Position numbers and translations under genes: made by a program. From JAUWCL01 sp964599375 (GTDB lineage Bacteria; Krumholzibacteriota; Krumholzibacteriia; Krumholzibacteriales; Krumholzibacteriaceae), in the NCBI GenBank assembly GCA_964599375.1, contig CAZREW010000004.1, positions 62,001-126,000 of the forward strand: DNA of 64,000 nt, given 5' to 3'. This document shows positions 26,428 through 34,701 of the stretch, piece by piece (within the stretch, counting starts at the first letter, position 1; every line of letters starts with the position of its first letter). Under the pieces are notes generated by a model. The model was not told the origin of the DNA. It was given only the letters and a program-made list of their open reading frames with translations, and did not search any database.

Positions 26428-26981
26428 TGATACGGATCAATCTGCTTCCAGCGGAAGATAGGGCCAAGAAAAAGGAGCTGCATCTTCCTGAGATGTCGAC
26501 AGTGTACCTTGCCGCGGCGGTCATTGTCTTTGTCGGAGCGATCGCGGTGACCAGCACCGTTCAAAGCCACAAGGTCAGGGCTCTCGAGAAGAAGATCGAG
26601 GTTGCCAAGGAAGAGTCGAGGAAACTTGCCCCTCAGTTGGCCAAGATCAAGCAGATCACGAAAGAGCGGGAGGAAGTCAACAGGCGCCTCAGCCTGATCA
26701 CCTCGCTCGATATGCACAGGTACTACAGGGTGAAGCTTCTCAACGATATCAGCTTCAAGCTTCCGGCGAACTGCTGGCTGACCAGTATCAATGAGCTCTC
26801 ACCGAATAATTTCACTATAGACGGAATCACTTTCTCCAACTTCACCGTCGCCGACATGATTTCGAGTCTGGAGGATTCGCCGCTGGTGACCAGCGTCGAC
26901 CTCAAGATCGCGGAGCGCGGGCAGATCAACAAGCGTGAAGTGATGAAATTCAGCCTGAGCGCCAATGTGATGCCTCAGTAG
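26427..26981 (+). CDS. pilN: Type IV pilus assembly protein PilN
   Basis: This 184-residue bitopic inner-membrane protein starts with the conserved PilM-binding motif MIRINLLPAE. One membrane helix (about 27-45) and a coiled coil (about 50-90) follow, then a small periplasmic ferredoxin-like domain (NCWLTSINELSPNNFTIDG). PilN pairs with PilO to link PilM to the secretin. ATG 26427 overlaps the pilM stop. Confidence 0.92.
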   Translation: MIRINLLPAEDRAKKKELHLPEMSTVYLAAAVIVFVGAIAVTSTVQSHKVRALEKKIEVAKEESRKLAPQLAKIKQITKEREEVNRRLSLITSLDMHRYYRVKLLNDISFKLPANCWLTSINELSPNNFTIDGITFSNFTVADMISSLEDSPLVTSVDLKIAERGQINKREVMKFSLSANVMPQ

Positions 26982-26998
26982 GGAAGAGAGGTAGCGGA

Positions 26999-27607
26999 AT
27001 GGATTTCAAGGATCCCAAGGTACAGAAGACGCTGATCGTGACGATCCTGATCATAATGATCGGGTACGTGTACTTTTTCACGTCTTTCATGCCTTTCTTC
27101 TTTCAGCCGCAGAAGGCGCGTATCAATACACTCGGATCCGAGTATGACAAGATAAGCGCGGAGCTGGAGAAAGCCAGGAAGACCGTGAACAATCTGGCCA
27201 GGCTGGAGGAGGAGTACAAACGGCTCCACGAGAAGTGGGAAGCCGCCCAGAGCCTCCTGCCGCAGGACAAGGAAGTAGCCCAGCTGCTCCGAAAGGTGAC
27301 GCGGGCCGGGAGCCAGTCCGGTATCGAGTTCGAGCTCTTCGAGCCGCAGCCGCCCGTTACAAAGGAATTCATAACGGAGAATCCTGTCAAGGTCAAGGTC
27401 CGGGGAGAGTACCACGAAGTCGGAGTGTTCCTGTCGAAGGTCGCTAACCTCGACAGGATCATCAACGTGACCAACCTCAAGGTCCAGCCATTCAAGGGTA
27501 AGGACAATGCCGGAGGATATACCATAGAAGCAGAGATGACCATGACAGCGTTTACGATGAATAAAAGTGGGGAGGTGACAGATGAGAGCGTCAAGAAGAG
27601 TTCATAA
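26999..27607 (+). CDS. pilO: Type IV pilus assembly protein PilO
   Basis: The 202-residue protein has a short cytoplasmic N-terminus, a membrane helix (about 12-32), a coiled coil (about 40-90) and a periplasmic domain with the PilO pattern (SQSGIEFELFEPQPP, RGEYHEVGVFLSKVANLDRIINVTNL). It is the PilN partner. It overlaps the pilP start by 26 bases. GAAGAGAGG precedes ATG 26999. Confidence 0.92.
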   Translation: MDFKDPKVQKTLIVTILIIMIGYVYFFTSFMPFFFQPQKARINTLGSEYDKISAELEKARKTVNNLARLEEEYKRLHEKWEAAQSLLPQDKEVAQLLRKVTRAGSQSGIEFELFEPQPPVTKEFITENPVKVKVRGEYHEVGVFLSKVANLDRIINVTNLKVQPFKGKDNAGGYTIEAEMTMTAFTMNKSGEVTDESVKKSS

Positions 27608-28049
27608 GAAAGCCTGGAAGGCCATCTGGGCATTTGCCGGCGCCGCTCTTCTCCTTTCCGCTTTGCCGCTTTCCCCGGCCCTCGCGCAGGATGGAGAGAC
27701 GGAGGAAGGCAAGATCATCCGCGAGAAGAGGTATTACTACCAGGCATTCAACCGGAGAGACCCCTTCCAGAGCCTCATCGTCGGAGAATATGAGCAGTCC
27801 GAGTTCGAGCTGGTCGATATCAACGCCGTGACACTCGTCGGAGTCCTTTCCGGCGGCATGGAGAAGTACGCGATGCTCGAAGACAGTAACGGATTTGCCT
27901 ATATCCTCAAGGCCGGCGATCCGGTCCGCAACGGAAGCATCGTTTCCGTCGGCGACCGCACGCTGGTGGCGAGGATCACGATGTTCGGACAGACGACCAG
28001 TGTAACCCTCAATATAGAGGGCAGCAGTAAGAGCAAAGGAGAATCATGA
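27582..28049 (+). CDS. pilP: Type IV pilus assembly protein PilP
   Basis: The 155-residue protein has a signal peptide (about 12-36, AFAGAALLLSALPLSPALA) with no lipobox cysteine, unlike the lipoprotein PilP of Pseudomonas. The conserved PilP core is clear: YQAFNRRDPFQSLI, then a small beta domain (DINAVTLVGVLSGGMEKYAMLEDSNGFAYILKAGDPV). PilP joins PilNO to PilQ. GGGGAGGTGACAG precedes ATG 27582. The stop overlaps the pilQ start (ATGA). Confidence 0.9.
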   Translation: MRASRRVHKKAWKAIWAFAGAALLLSALPLSPALAQDGETEEGKIIREKRYYYQAFNRRDPFQSLIVGEYEQSEFELVDINAVTLVGVLSGGMEKYAMLEDSNGFAYILKAGDPVRNGSIVSVGDRTLVARITMFGQTTSVTLNIEGSSKSKGES

Positions 28050-29938
28050 TGATGAGCATCCGCAGAATCGCCCTGGTGATCATCGCGGGTCTTGTCCTGC
28101 CCGGTCTCGGTCTCGCCGCTGTATCGGAGATAAACGGCGTCAAGGTCGTTCCCGAGGGTGAAAAGGTCAGGCTCGAGATAAGCAAGGTCGGGGACATCCA
28201 GTTCAAGGCCTTCACGATGAGTGATCCTGACAGGCTCGTGGTGGATTGCGTCGGCGCGGCGTATGACATAAGGGCCATAGAAGACTATCCAGAGAACGGC
28301 ATAGTCCGTAGTGTCAGGACAAGCCAGTATCAGAACGACCCCATGCTTATCAGCAGGGTCGTAGTCGACCTGAAGACGAAGGTCGACTGGAAGATATACG
28401 AGAGCGGCGATGACCAGGTCATCGAGCTGTCGCCCCGCGGCACGGTCAGGACCGCTACCGCCGACGCCCAGGAGATACTCGAGGTCGTGCCGGCCGCGAA
28501 GCCGGAACCGGCGCAGCCGAGGTACATCCCGGTCGCCGGCGCCACGATGGGTCCCGTCCTGCCGATGACGACTCCTGAAGAGAAGCCGGTCATCGCGCAG
28601 AAGCAGACAGCGAAAAAGGTGGAAACGCCCGAGGAAGCGGATCCCTGGATCAAGGCCGAGCCCGTCGAGCCGCAGGTCGAGATCAACTCGGCTCCGGCCA
28701 GGGCCGCCAGGGCTGAAACTGATTGGACGCAGAACTACGTCCGTGGCGCTCCCGCCGCCGGCGGCGGGCTTGCCATGGGCCAGCGCAAGATCACCCTGGA
28801 CGCGCAGGGAGCCGACATAAAGACGGTCCTGCGTACGATCTCGGACTTTGCCGGCGTCAACATCGTCTCCGGCAAGGGCGTCGAGGGCGAAGTCTACGTC
28901 CATATCAAGGACACGCCCTGGGAAGAGGCGCTCGACATCCTTCTGAAAGCTTACGGCTACAGCTACCGCGAGGAGTTCGGTATGATCAGGGTCGCGGAGA
29001 TGCAGTCCCTGATGAAGGAGGAGCTTGACGAGAAGACAGCCGAGAGGAAGAAGGACGAGCTTCTGCCTCTGGTGACCAGGATCGTATTCGTCAACAATTC
29101 CAATGCCGAGGAGCTTCGCATGGCGCTCGAGAACATTGTGAGCCAGCGCGGGATGATCTCGGTCGATGAGGGAAGCAACTCCCTGATCATTAACGACATC
29201 GAAAAGAACATCGAGAAGATAGAGGGCATGGTCCGCGAGCTCGACAAGAGGACCTACCAGGTAGACATCAACGCGAGGCTTGTCGAGATCGACGTTGAAG
29301 CCTCCAGGGAGCTCGGTATCGACTGGGCCCTGATGAACCTGTCATCGACCTCGGTGGACGGGGTAGGGAGCGCCGAGGTCACCTCTAACATCGCCTCGTC
29401 GGCCACCAGGCTGACTTACGGGACCGTCCAGTCCTGGGGCGAGTTCTCGGCGGTCTTCAAGGCTCTCGAGAAGAGCAACAAGGCGAACCTGATCTCCAAC
29501 CCGCGGATCACGACGATGGACAACCGCGAGGCGAGCATACTGGTCGGTAAGGAGATCCCCCTGATAGTCGCAGACGAGGCGGGCAACCCGATCACCGAAC
29601 TCACCAAGATCGGTATCATGCTCAGGGTAATACCTCACGTGAACTCCGACAAGACTATCACACTCGACATGCATCCCGAGGTCAGCGACCTCCAGTCCGA
29701 GGCCACTGCCCAGGGCGGAGTGATCATATCCACCTCAGAGGCTGACACCAGAGTCATCGTCAATAACGGCGAGACGGCGGTGATCGGTGGACTGATCAAG
29801 GAGATCGAGAGCGAGTACATCAGCGGAGTCCCGGTGCTGAAGGACATTCCGGGTATCGGCTGGTTCTTCTCTTCGAAGTCGAAGTCGACCAAGAAGCAGG
29901 AGCTCGTGATATTCGTTACACCGACGATAGTGGAATAG
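28046..29938 (+). CDS. pilQ: Type IV pilus secretin PilQ
   Basis: PilQ forms the outer-membrane channel through which the pilus emerges. The 630-residue protein has a signal peptide and one AMIN domain (about 33-135; peptidoglycan binding). A Pro/Glu-rich linker (about 150-240), an STN/N0 domain (about 248-315; ITLDAQGADIKTVLRTISDFAGVNIV), an N1 domain (about 335-400) and the secretin domain follow, ending KDIPGIGWFFSSKSKSTKKQELVIFVTPTIVE. One AMIN domain is fewer than in many PilQ proteins. Three ATG codons in a row at 28046 leave the exact start open. It is the last gene before a strong terminator. Confidence 0.95.
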   Translation: MMMSIRRIALVIIAGLVLPGLGLAAVSEINGVKVVPEGEKVRLEISKVGDIQFKAFTMSDPDRLVVDCVGAAYDIRAIEDYPENGIVRSVRTSQYQNDPMLISRVVVDLKTKVDWKIYESGDDQVIELSPRGTVRTATADAQEILEVVPAAKPEPAQPRYIPVAGATMGPVLPMTTPEEKPVIAQKQTAKKVETPEEADPWIKAEPVEPQVEINSAPARAARAETDWTQNYVRGAPAAGGGLAMGQRKITLDAQGADIKTVLRTISDFAGVNIVSGKGVEGEVYVHIKDTPWEEALDILLKAYGYSYREEFGMIRVAEMQSLMKEELDEKTAERKKDELLPLVTRIVFVNNSNAEELRMALENIVSQRGMISVDEGSNSLIINDIEKNIEKIEGMVRELDKRTYQVDINARLVEIDVEASRELGIDWALMNLSSTSVDGVGSAEVTSNIASSATRLTYGTVQSWGEFSAVFKALEKSNKANLISNPRITTMDNREASILVGKEIPLIVADEAGNPITELTKIGIMLRVIPHVNSDKTITLDMHPEVSDLQSEATAQGGVIISTSEADTRVIVNNGETAVIGGLIKEIESEYISGVPVLKDIPGIGWFFSSKSKSTKKQELVIFVTPTIVE

Positions 29939-29962
29939 TCTTGCCCCTCCACTTGACGTCGC

Positions 29963-30000
29963 GCCCCCGGGAGTTTCCCTGACCCCCGGGGGCTTTTCTT
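29963..30000 (+). terminator. Rho-independent terminator after pilQ
   Basis: GCCCCCGGG (29963-29971) pairs with CCCGGGGGC (29985-29993), followed by TTTTCTT. It ends the pilMNOPQ transcript. Confidence 0.9.
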
Positions 30001-30066
30001 ATCCAGGCCAGCCGGCCCCCTTTTCCCTTGCCGCACGCCCCGCGATTATTTATCCTGAAATGCCTT

Positions 30067-30627
30067 ATGAGAGTAATCGCCGGCAGATGCGGGGGCACCG
30101 CCCTGAGGGGCGGGCACGGACCCCAGTTCAGGCCCACGGCCCAGATCGTGAAGGGCTCGGTATTCGATACCCTTTATGGCAGGGTCCAGGATTCCGTCGT
30201 GCTCGATCTTTTCGCCGGATCGGGAGCGATGGGGATAGAGGCCCTCAGCAGGGGGGCTTCGAAGGCGGTATTCGTAGAGCAGGACCAGAAGATCCTCAGG
30301 GCGCTCAGGACCAACCTCGACAGGTGCGGGGTGACTGACCGGTCGGATGTGGTACGCGGCGACGCGATGAAATACCTCGAGCGCCTGGTCAGGTCAAAGA
30401 GGACATTCGACATCATCTTCGCCGATCCTCCCTATGCCTCGAACCTCTCCCGGGAGATCGCCTCCGCCGTGAACGGGGCGGGCAGGAGGATCTGCGACCT
30501 CCTGATCACGGAGAGCGGGGAGGAGTACGAGATAGCGCCGGGAGGCGCCCTCGAGAAGGTCAGGACGAGGAAATTCGGGCAGACTATCGTGACATATCTC
30601 GAATATAAGACGGAGGGACAGGTGTGA
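30067..30627 (+). CDS. rsmD: 16S rRNA (guanine-966-N2)-methyltransferase RsmD
   Basis: RsmD methylates G966 of 16S rRNA. The 186-residue protein shows the family start MRVIAGRCGGTAL, the FRPT-like FRPTAQIVKGSVFD, the SAM-binding VLDLFAGSGAMGIEALSRGA and the catalytic FADPPY. ATG 30067 begins the conserved sequence; an upstream frame extension to 30028 is not conserved. The stop overlaps the coaD start, a pairing found in many bacteria. Confidence 0.93.
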   Translation: MRVIAGRCGGTALRGGHGPQFRPTAQIVKGSVFDTLYGRVQDSVVLDLFAGSGAMGIEALSRGASKAVFVEQDQKILRALRTNLDRCGVTDRSDVVRGDAMKYLERLVRSKRTFDIIFADPPYASNLSREIASAVNGAGRRICDLLITESGEEYEIAPGGALEKVRTRKFGQTIVTYLEYKTEGQV

Positions 30628-31118
30628 AAGGAAAGACAGCCCTTTACCCGGGCACATTCGATCCGATCACGAACGGCCACGTAGACCTCGTGCTGCGGAT
30701 CTCGGGCCTCTTCGAAAAGGTCATCGTGGCGGTGGCGGCGGGACATCACAAGGACCCGCTCCTGACGCTCGAGCAGCGCGAGACGACCGTGAGGGAAGCC
30801 CTCGCGGGATTCGAGCGGGTAGAGGTCATTACATTCGACGGGCTGCTCGTCGACGAGTTCAGGAACAGGAAAGTCGATGTGGTCATCAGAGGCCTGCGGG
30901 CCGTCTCGGACTTCGAGTACGAGCTGATGATCGCGCTCATGAACAGGAAGCTTCAGCCGGAATTCGAGACGGTGTTCCTCATGCCGAGCGAGAAGTACAT
31001 CTATCTTCACAGTTCCCTTGTGAAGGAGATATACAGGCTCGGAGGGGACATCGGATGCCTCGTTCCGGAAGCGGTGACGGCGAGGTTGAAGGAATGGAAG
31101 CCGCTGCTGCGTGGATGA
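30624..31118 (+). CDS. coaD: Phosphopantetheine adenylyltransferase CoaD
   Basis: CoaD transfers AMP to 4'-phosphopantetheine in coenzyme A synthesis. The 164-residue protein has the nucleotidyltransferase motif YPGTFDPITNGHVDLV (T/HxGH), IRGLRAVSDFEYELMIALMNRKL, and the C-terminal LHSSLVKEI corresponding to ISSTxVR. It starts at GTG 30624, overlapping rsmD by 4 bases. Confidence 0.96.
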   Translation: MKGKTALYPGTFDPITNGHVDLVLRISGLFEKVIVAVAAGHHKDPLLTLEQRETTVREALAGFERVEVITFDGLLVDEFRNRKVDVVIRGLRAVSDFEYELMIALMNRKLQPEFETVFLMPSEKYIYLHSSLVKEIYRLGGDIGCLVPEAVTARLKEWKPLLRG

Positions 31119-31134
31119 ACCCGGGAGGGACGAA

Positions 31135-32325
31135 TTGCCAGGTTTTATCAGTAAGCGGGCGTCGGGCATAGAGCCGTCGGTGACGCTCAGCCTCAATACA
31201 AGGGCCAACGCCCTCAAGGAAGCGGGCGAGGATGTAGTAGGTCTGGCCGCCGGCGAGCCAGATTTCGAGACGCCTGACGTGATAAAGGAAGCGGGAATCA
31301 AGGCTATAAGGGAGGGTAAGACGCGCTATACACCGGCGGCGGGTATCAAGCCGCTGCGTGAGGCAGTGGCGGCCGAGTACTCAAGGCTCCTCGGTGTCGA
31401 TTTCGGGTGGAAAGAAGTCGTCATATCCCACGGGGCGAAGCACTCGATATTCAATGCCCTCTATGCCCTCACAGACCCGGGGGACGAGGTGATGTTCGTC
31501 ACCCCTTACTGGGTGAGCTATCCGGAGATGGTCACCCTCGTCGGGGCGGTCCCGAGGATCGTCGCTACCGGTCCGGAAACCGGGTACAGGATGACGGTCG
31601 GGATGTTCAAGGACGAGGTCGCCAGAAAAAAGCCGAAGGCGCTCCTGTTCAACTCGCCGAACAACCCGGCGGGGATCGTCTACACGAAGGAAGAACTGAC
31701 CGCTATCGGCGAGATCCTGCTCGAGGAGGGGATAGCTCTCATCAGCGACGAGATATACGAGTTCCTCACGTTCGACGGGGTCGAGCATTTCTCCCCCGTC
31801 AAGCTCCTGCCCGGACTGAAGGAGCAGAGCGTCGTGGTCACCGGCGTTTCGAAGAGTTACGCGATGACCGGCTGGAGGATCGGGTTCGCCCTGGCCGAGG
31901 AGCAGCTCGCCTACAGGATGGGCGCCTACCAGGCCCACGCGACAGGCTGCCCCAACGCGATCTCGCAGTGGGCCGCACTCGAGGCTATCAGAAGCGGCGC
32001 CGCGGACCGCGACCGTATGCGCGTCGAGTTCGCGAAGCGCAAGAGGATGTTCGGTGAGCGCCTCGCGGCGATACCGGGGATCAGCTTTCCCGAGCCTGGC
32101 GGCGCGTTCTATTTCCTCGCGGACGTCTCGTTCCTGTATCCCGCATGCGGGGTCAGCAACAGCTCCGAGTTCTGCGAGAAACTTCTCAAGGAGAAAGGGC
32201 TGCTCGTGATACCGGGCGGGCCGTTCGGCCTCGACAACATGATCCGCTTCTCGTTCGCGGCGAGCGAGGAGACACTCACGATGGCTCTCGAGAGGTTCGA
32301 GAGCTTCGTGAGGGATTATTCGTAG
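31135..32325 (+). CDS. Class I pyridoxal-phosphate aminotransferase (aspartate aminotransferase-like)
   Basis: The 396-residue enzyme belongs to the fold-type I, subgroup I-gamma (AspC/AatA-like) aminotransferases. Markers: LAAGEPDFETPDVIKEA at the N-terminus, SPNNPAG, ISDEIYE, the PLP-lysine motif SKSYAMTGWRIGF, and the C-terminal IRFSFAASEETL with the substrate-carboxylate Arg. TTG 31135 is chosen because GGGAGGGACGAA lies just before it; a GTG at 31111 also opens the frame. Substrate range (aspartate, or broad as in many deep lineages) cannot be read. It lies between coaD and the FAD oxidase gene on the same strand. Confidence 0.9.
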   Translation: MPGFISKRASGIEPSVTLSLNTRANALKEAGEDVVGLAAGEPDFETPDVIKEAGIKAIREGKTRYTPAAGIKPLREAVAAEYSRLLGVDFGWKEVVISHGAKHSIFNALYALTDPGDEVMFVTPYWVSYPEMVTLVGAVPRIVATGPETGYRMTVGMFKDEVARKKPKALLFNSPNNPAGIVYTKEELTAIGEILLEEGIALISDEIYEFLTFDGVEHFSPVKLLPGLKEQSVVVTGVSKSYAMTGWRIGFALAEEQLAYRMGAYQAHATGCPNAISQWAALEAIRSGAADRDRMRVEFAKRKRMFGERLAAIPGISFPEPGGAFYFLADVSFLYPACGVSNSSEFCEKLLKEKGLLVIPGGPFGLDNMIRFSFAASEETLTMALERFESFVRDYS

Positions 32326-33696
32326 ATGGAGTTAGAAAACAGAATAAAAGAATTAGGCAACAGGCTGCGAAGTATAGAGTTGCGCCGCGAGGTGCGATAC
32401 ACCATCTCCTACGGGTTCGACGCGACGGGCAGGCGGGGGAGGTGCGATGCCGTCGTCTTCCCGCGGTCGCTCGATGAGCTCAGAAGGACGGTCTTTGAGG
32501 CGCGCCGCACGGGCGTGCCTCTTTTCATGAGAGGGGCCGGCACCGGTTTCTCGGGGGGAGCGGTACCCGCCGGAGGCGTCGTCGTCTCGACCGAGAAGCT
32601 CAGCAGGGTGCTCGGGCTCGACGCGGAGGCACGCACCGTGACGGTCGAATCGGGGGTGGTGAACAACGATCTGCAGGAATATCTCTCGGGCCGCGGGCTC
32701 TTCTACCCGCCTGACCCGGCGAGCTTCAGGGTCTCCACGATCGGCGGAAACATCGCCGAGAACGCAGGCGGGCCGAGGGCCTACAAGTACGGCGTGACGA
32801 GAAGGTACGTCCGGTCGTTGGTCTGGATCGATTCTGACGGAGAGGTGATAGAATCGGAGCCACGAGGCCCTGCCGCCCTTCTCATCGGAGCGGAAGGGAC
32901 CCTGGGGGCGATCTACTCGGCCAGGATGCAGGTCATCCCGAGGCCGGAGGCGTTCGGGACCTCACTGGTCGCCGCCGGCGATGACGCGGAAGCGATGAAT
33001 ATCGCGGCGGCCCTACTGGCCACGGGATTCACGCCGAGCGTGATCGAGTTCATGGATTCGAGGACGATGCGCTGCGTCAGCGAGTACAGGAATCTCTCCG
33101 GGACCGTCGCGGGGAGCAGCTATCTCTTCCTCGAAATGGACGGCACGCAGGAGGATGTAGAGGCGCAGTACGGGCTGCTCTCTTCGTTCTGCGTGGGCCG
33201 CGGGCTCGGGATGATGACCGCCCGGGACGATGATGAGAGGGAGATACTCTGGGAACTGCGCAGGGCGGTGAGCCCGAGCCTGGCCCGCAAGGGGATCACC
33301 AAGGTCAACGAGGACGTCTCGCTCCCGCTCGGCAGTCTCGGCGAAGCCGTATCCTGGATACACGGCCTTGCCTCGGAGCTCAGGCTCGAATGCTATATCT
33401 TCGGGCACTGCGGCGACGGGAACCTGCACGTCAACATAATGACGGACAGGCGCCGCGCCGACGAGATGGAGAGGGCGATGGAATTCGTCGAACGTCTCTT
33501 CAGCCGCGTGGCAGCTTTGGGCGGGACGCTCAGCGGAGAGCACGGGATAGGGATGACGAAAAGGGAATTCCTCGGCCTGGTCTATTCTCCCGCCGAGCTC
33601 GACCTGCAGTACAGGATAATGGGGGCGATGGACCCGGGGAATATATTCAATCCGGGTAAGTATTTTGACAGGGGAGACCTCGAAGGTGTTCATTGA
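32326..33696 (+). CDS. FAD-binding oxidase/dehydrogenase (GlcD/lactate dehydrogenase family)
   Basis: The 456-residue flavoprotein of the VAO family oxidises 2-hydroxy acids (glycolate or D-lactate type). FAD-binding PCMH motifs: RGAGTGFSGGAVPAGG, PPDPASFRVSTIGGNIAENAGGPRAYKYG and IGAEGTLGAIYSA. The C-terminal cap has FGHCGDGNLHVNI and LSGEHGIGMTKREFL. No Fe-S partner gene (GlcF) is adjacent and no Fe-S domain is fused. It starts with ATG directly after the aminotransferase stop; its first codons are unusually AT-rich, as often seen at translation starts. It overlaps the obgE reading frame at the end. Confidence 0.9.
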   Translation: MELENRIKELGNRLRSIELRREVRYTISYGFDATGRRGRCDAVVFPRSLDELRRTVFEARRTGVPLFMRGAGTGFSGGAVPAGGVVVSTEKLSRVLGLDAEARTVTVESGVVNNDLQEYLSGRGLFYPPDPASFRVSTIGGNIAENAGGPRAYKYGVTRRYVRSLVWIDSDGEVIESEPRGPAALLIGAEGTLGAIYSARMQVIPRPEAFGTSLVAAGDDAEAMNIAAALLATGFTPSVIEFMDSRTMRCVSEYRNLSGTVAGSSYLFLEMDGTQEDVEAQYGLLSSFCVGRGLGMMTARDDDEREILWELRRAVSPSLARKGITKVNEDVSLPLGSLGEAVSWIHGLASELRLECYIFGHCGDGNLHVNIMTDRRRADEMERAMEFVERLFSRVAALGGTLSGEHGIGMTKREFLGLVYSPAELDLQYRIMGAMDPGNIFNPGKYFDRGDLEGVH

Positions 33697-34696
33697 CAGG
33701 GTGGAGATCCGCGTAAGGTCCGGCAGTGGGGGGAACGGGTGCGTCTCCTTCAGGAGGGAGAAGTACATCCCCCGCGGCGGCCCCGACGGTGGTGACGGCG
33801 GCAGGGGCGGTGACGTCATCATCAGGGTACAGCCGCAGATGAGGACGCTGCTGGACCTGAGGTACAGGCGCCATTACGCGGCGCAGAACGGCAGGCAGGG
33901 AGAGGGTGCCCGTAAGACAGGGAAAAGCTCCCCGCCCGTTATCATCAAGGTACCCCCTGGAACCCTTGTCGAGGATATCGACACAGGCGAGACGGTCGCC
34001 GACCTTACGGGAGACTACGACGAGATGACCATCGCGAGTGGCGGAAAGGGAGGCAAGGGCAACTGGCACTTCAGGAGTTCCACCGACCAGGCTCCCCGCC
34101 GGGCGACGCCGGGCAGGCCGGGCATGGAGAGGAACCTGAGGCTGACGCTGAAGCTTATCGCCGACGTCGGGCTGGTCGGTCTTCCCAACGCGGGGAAATC
34201 GACACTGCTGCGATCGGTGAGCGAGGCCGACCCGGTCGTAGCGGACTATCCATTCTCGACCACCGCTCCGAACCTGGGAATAGTGAAGATCGGCGATATG
34301 GCGTCTTTCTGCATGGTAGACATCCCCGGCCTTATCGAAGGAGCCCACGAGGGAAAGGGCCTCGGCCTCGACTTTCTCCGCCACATCGAGAGGTGCAGGA
34401 TACTCTGCTTCATAATCGACGCCGCGTCGCAGGAGACCGCTCCAGATGAAGCGTACCGCCAGCTAATCTCGGAATTGGGTCAGTACAGCGCGGCACTCCT
34501 GGGCAAGCCGCGCTTCGTGGCACTGAACAAGACCGATCTCCTGGCAGGGAACGCGGGACAGGCCGGGTTCAGCCCTGAAGGGGAGGAGAGGGTCTACCTG
34601 ATCTCGGCACTGGCGCGCACCGGGCTCGACGCCCTGATGCGCGACCTCTACCGCGCGGTCCTAGATGCGGAAAACGCCGGAGGACAGGACTCCTGA
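33686..34696 (+). CDS. obgE: GTPase Obg/CgtA
   Basis: Obg is an essential GTPase of 50S ribosome maturation and stress control. The 336-residue protein has the glycine-rich Obg fold (about 1-158; FIDRVEIRVRSGSGGNGCVSFRREKYIPRGGPDGGDGG) and a G domain with G1 GLPNAGKST, G3 DIPGL and G4 NKTD. No C-terminal OCT domain is present, as in the shorter family form. GTG 33686 begins the conserved MFID-like start, with AGGGGAG upstream. It overlaps the FAD oxidase stop and ends five bases before the convergent serpin gene, with no visible terminator between them. Confidence 0.95.
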   Translation: MFIDRVEIRVRSGSGGNGCVSFRREKYIPRGGPDGGDGGRGGDVIIRVQPQMRTLLDLRYRRHYAAQNGRQGEGARKTGKSSPPVIIKVPPGTLVEDIDTGETVADLTGDYDEMTIASGGKGGKGNWHFRSSTDQAPRRATPGRPGMERNLRLTLKLIADVGLVGLPNAGKSTLLRSVSEADPVVADYPFSTTAPNLGIVKIGDMASFCMVDIPGLIEGAHEGKGLGLDFLRHIERCRILCFIIDAASQETAPDEAYRQLISELGQYSAALLGKPRFVALNKTDLLAGNAGQAGFSPEGEERVYLISALARTGLDALMRDLYRAVLDAENAGGQDS

Positions 34697-34701
34697 ACAG
34701 G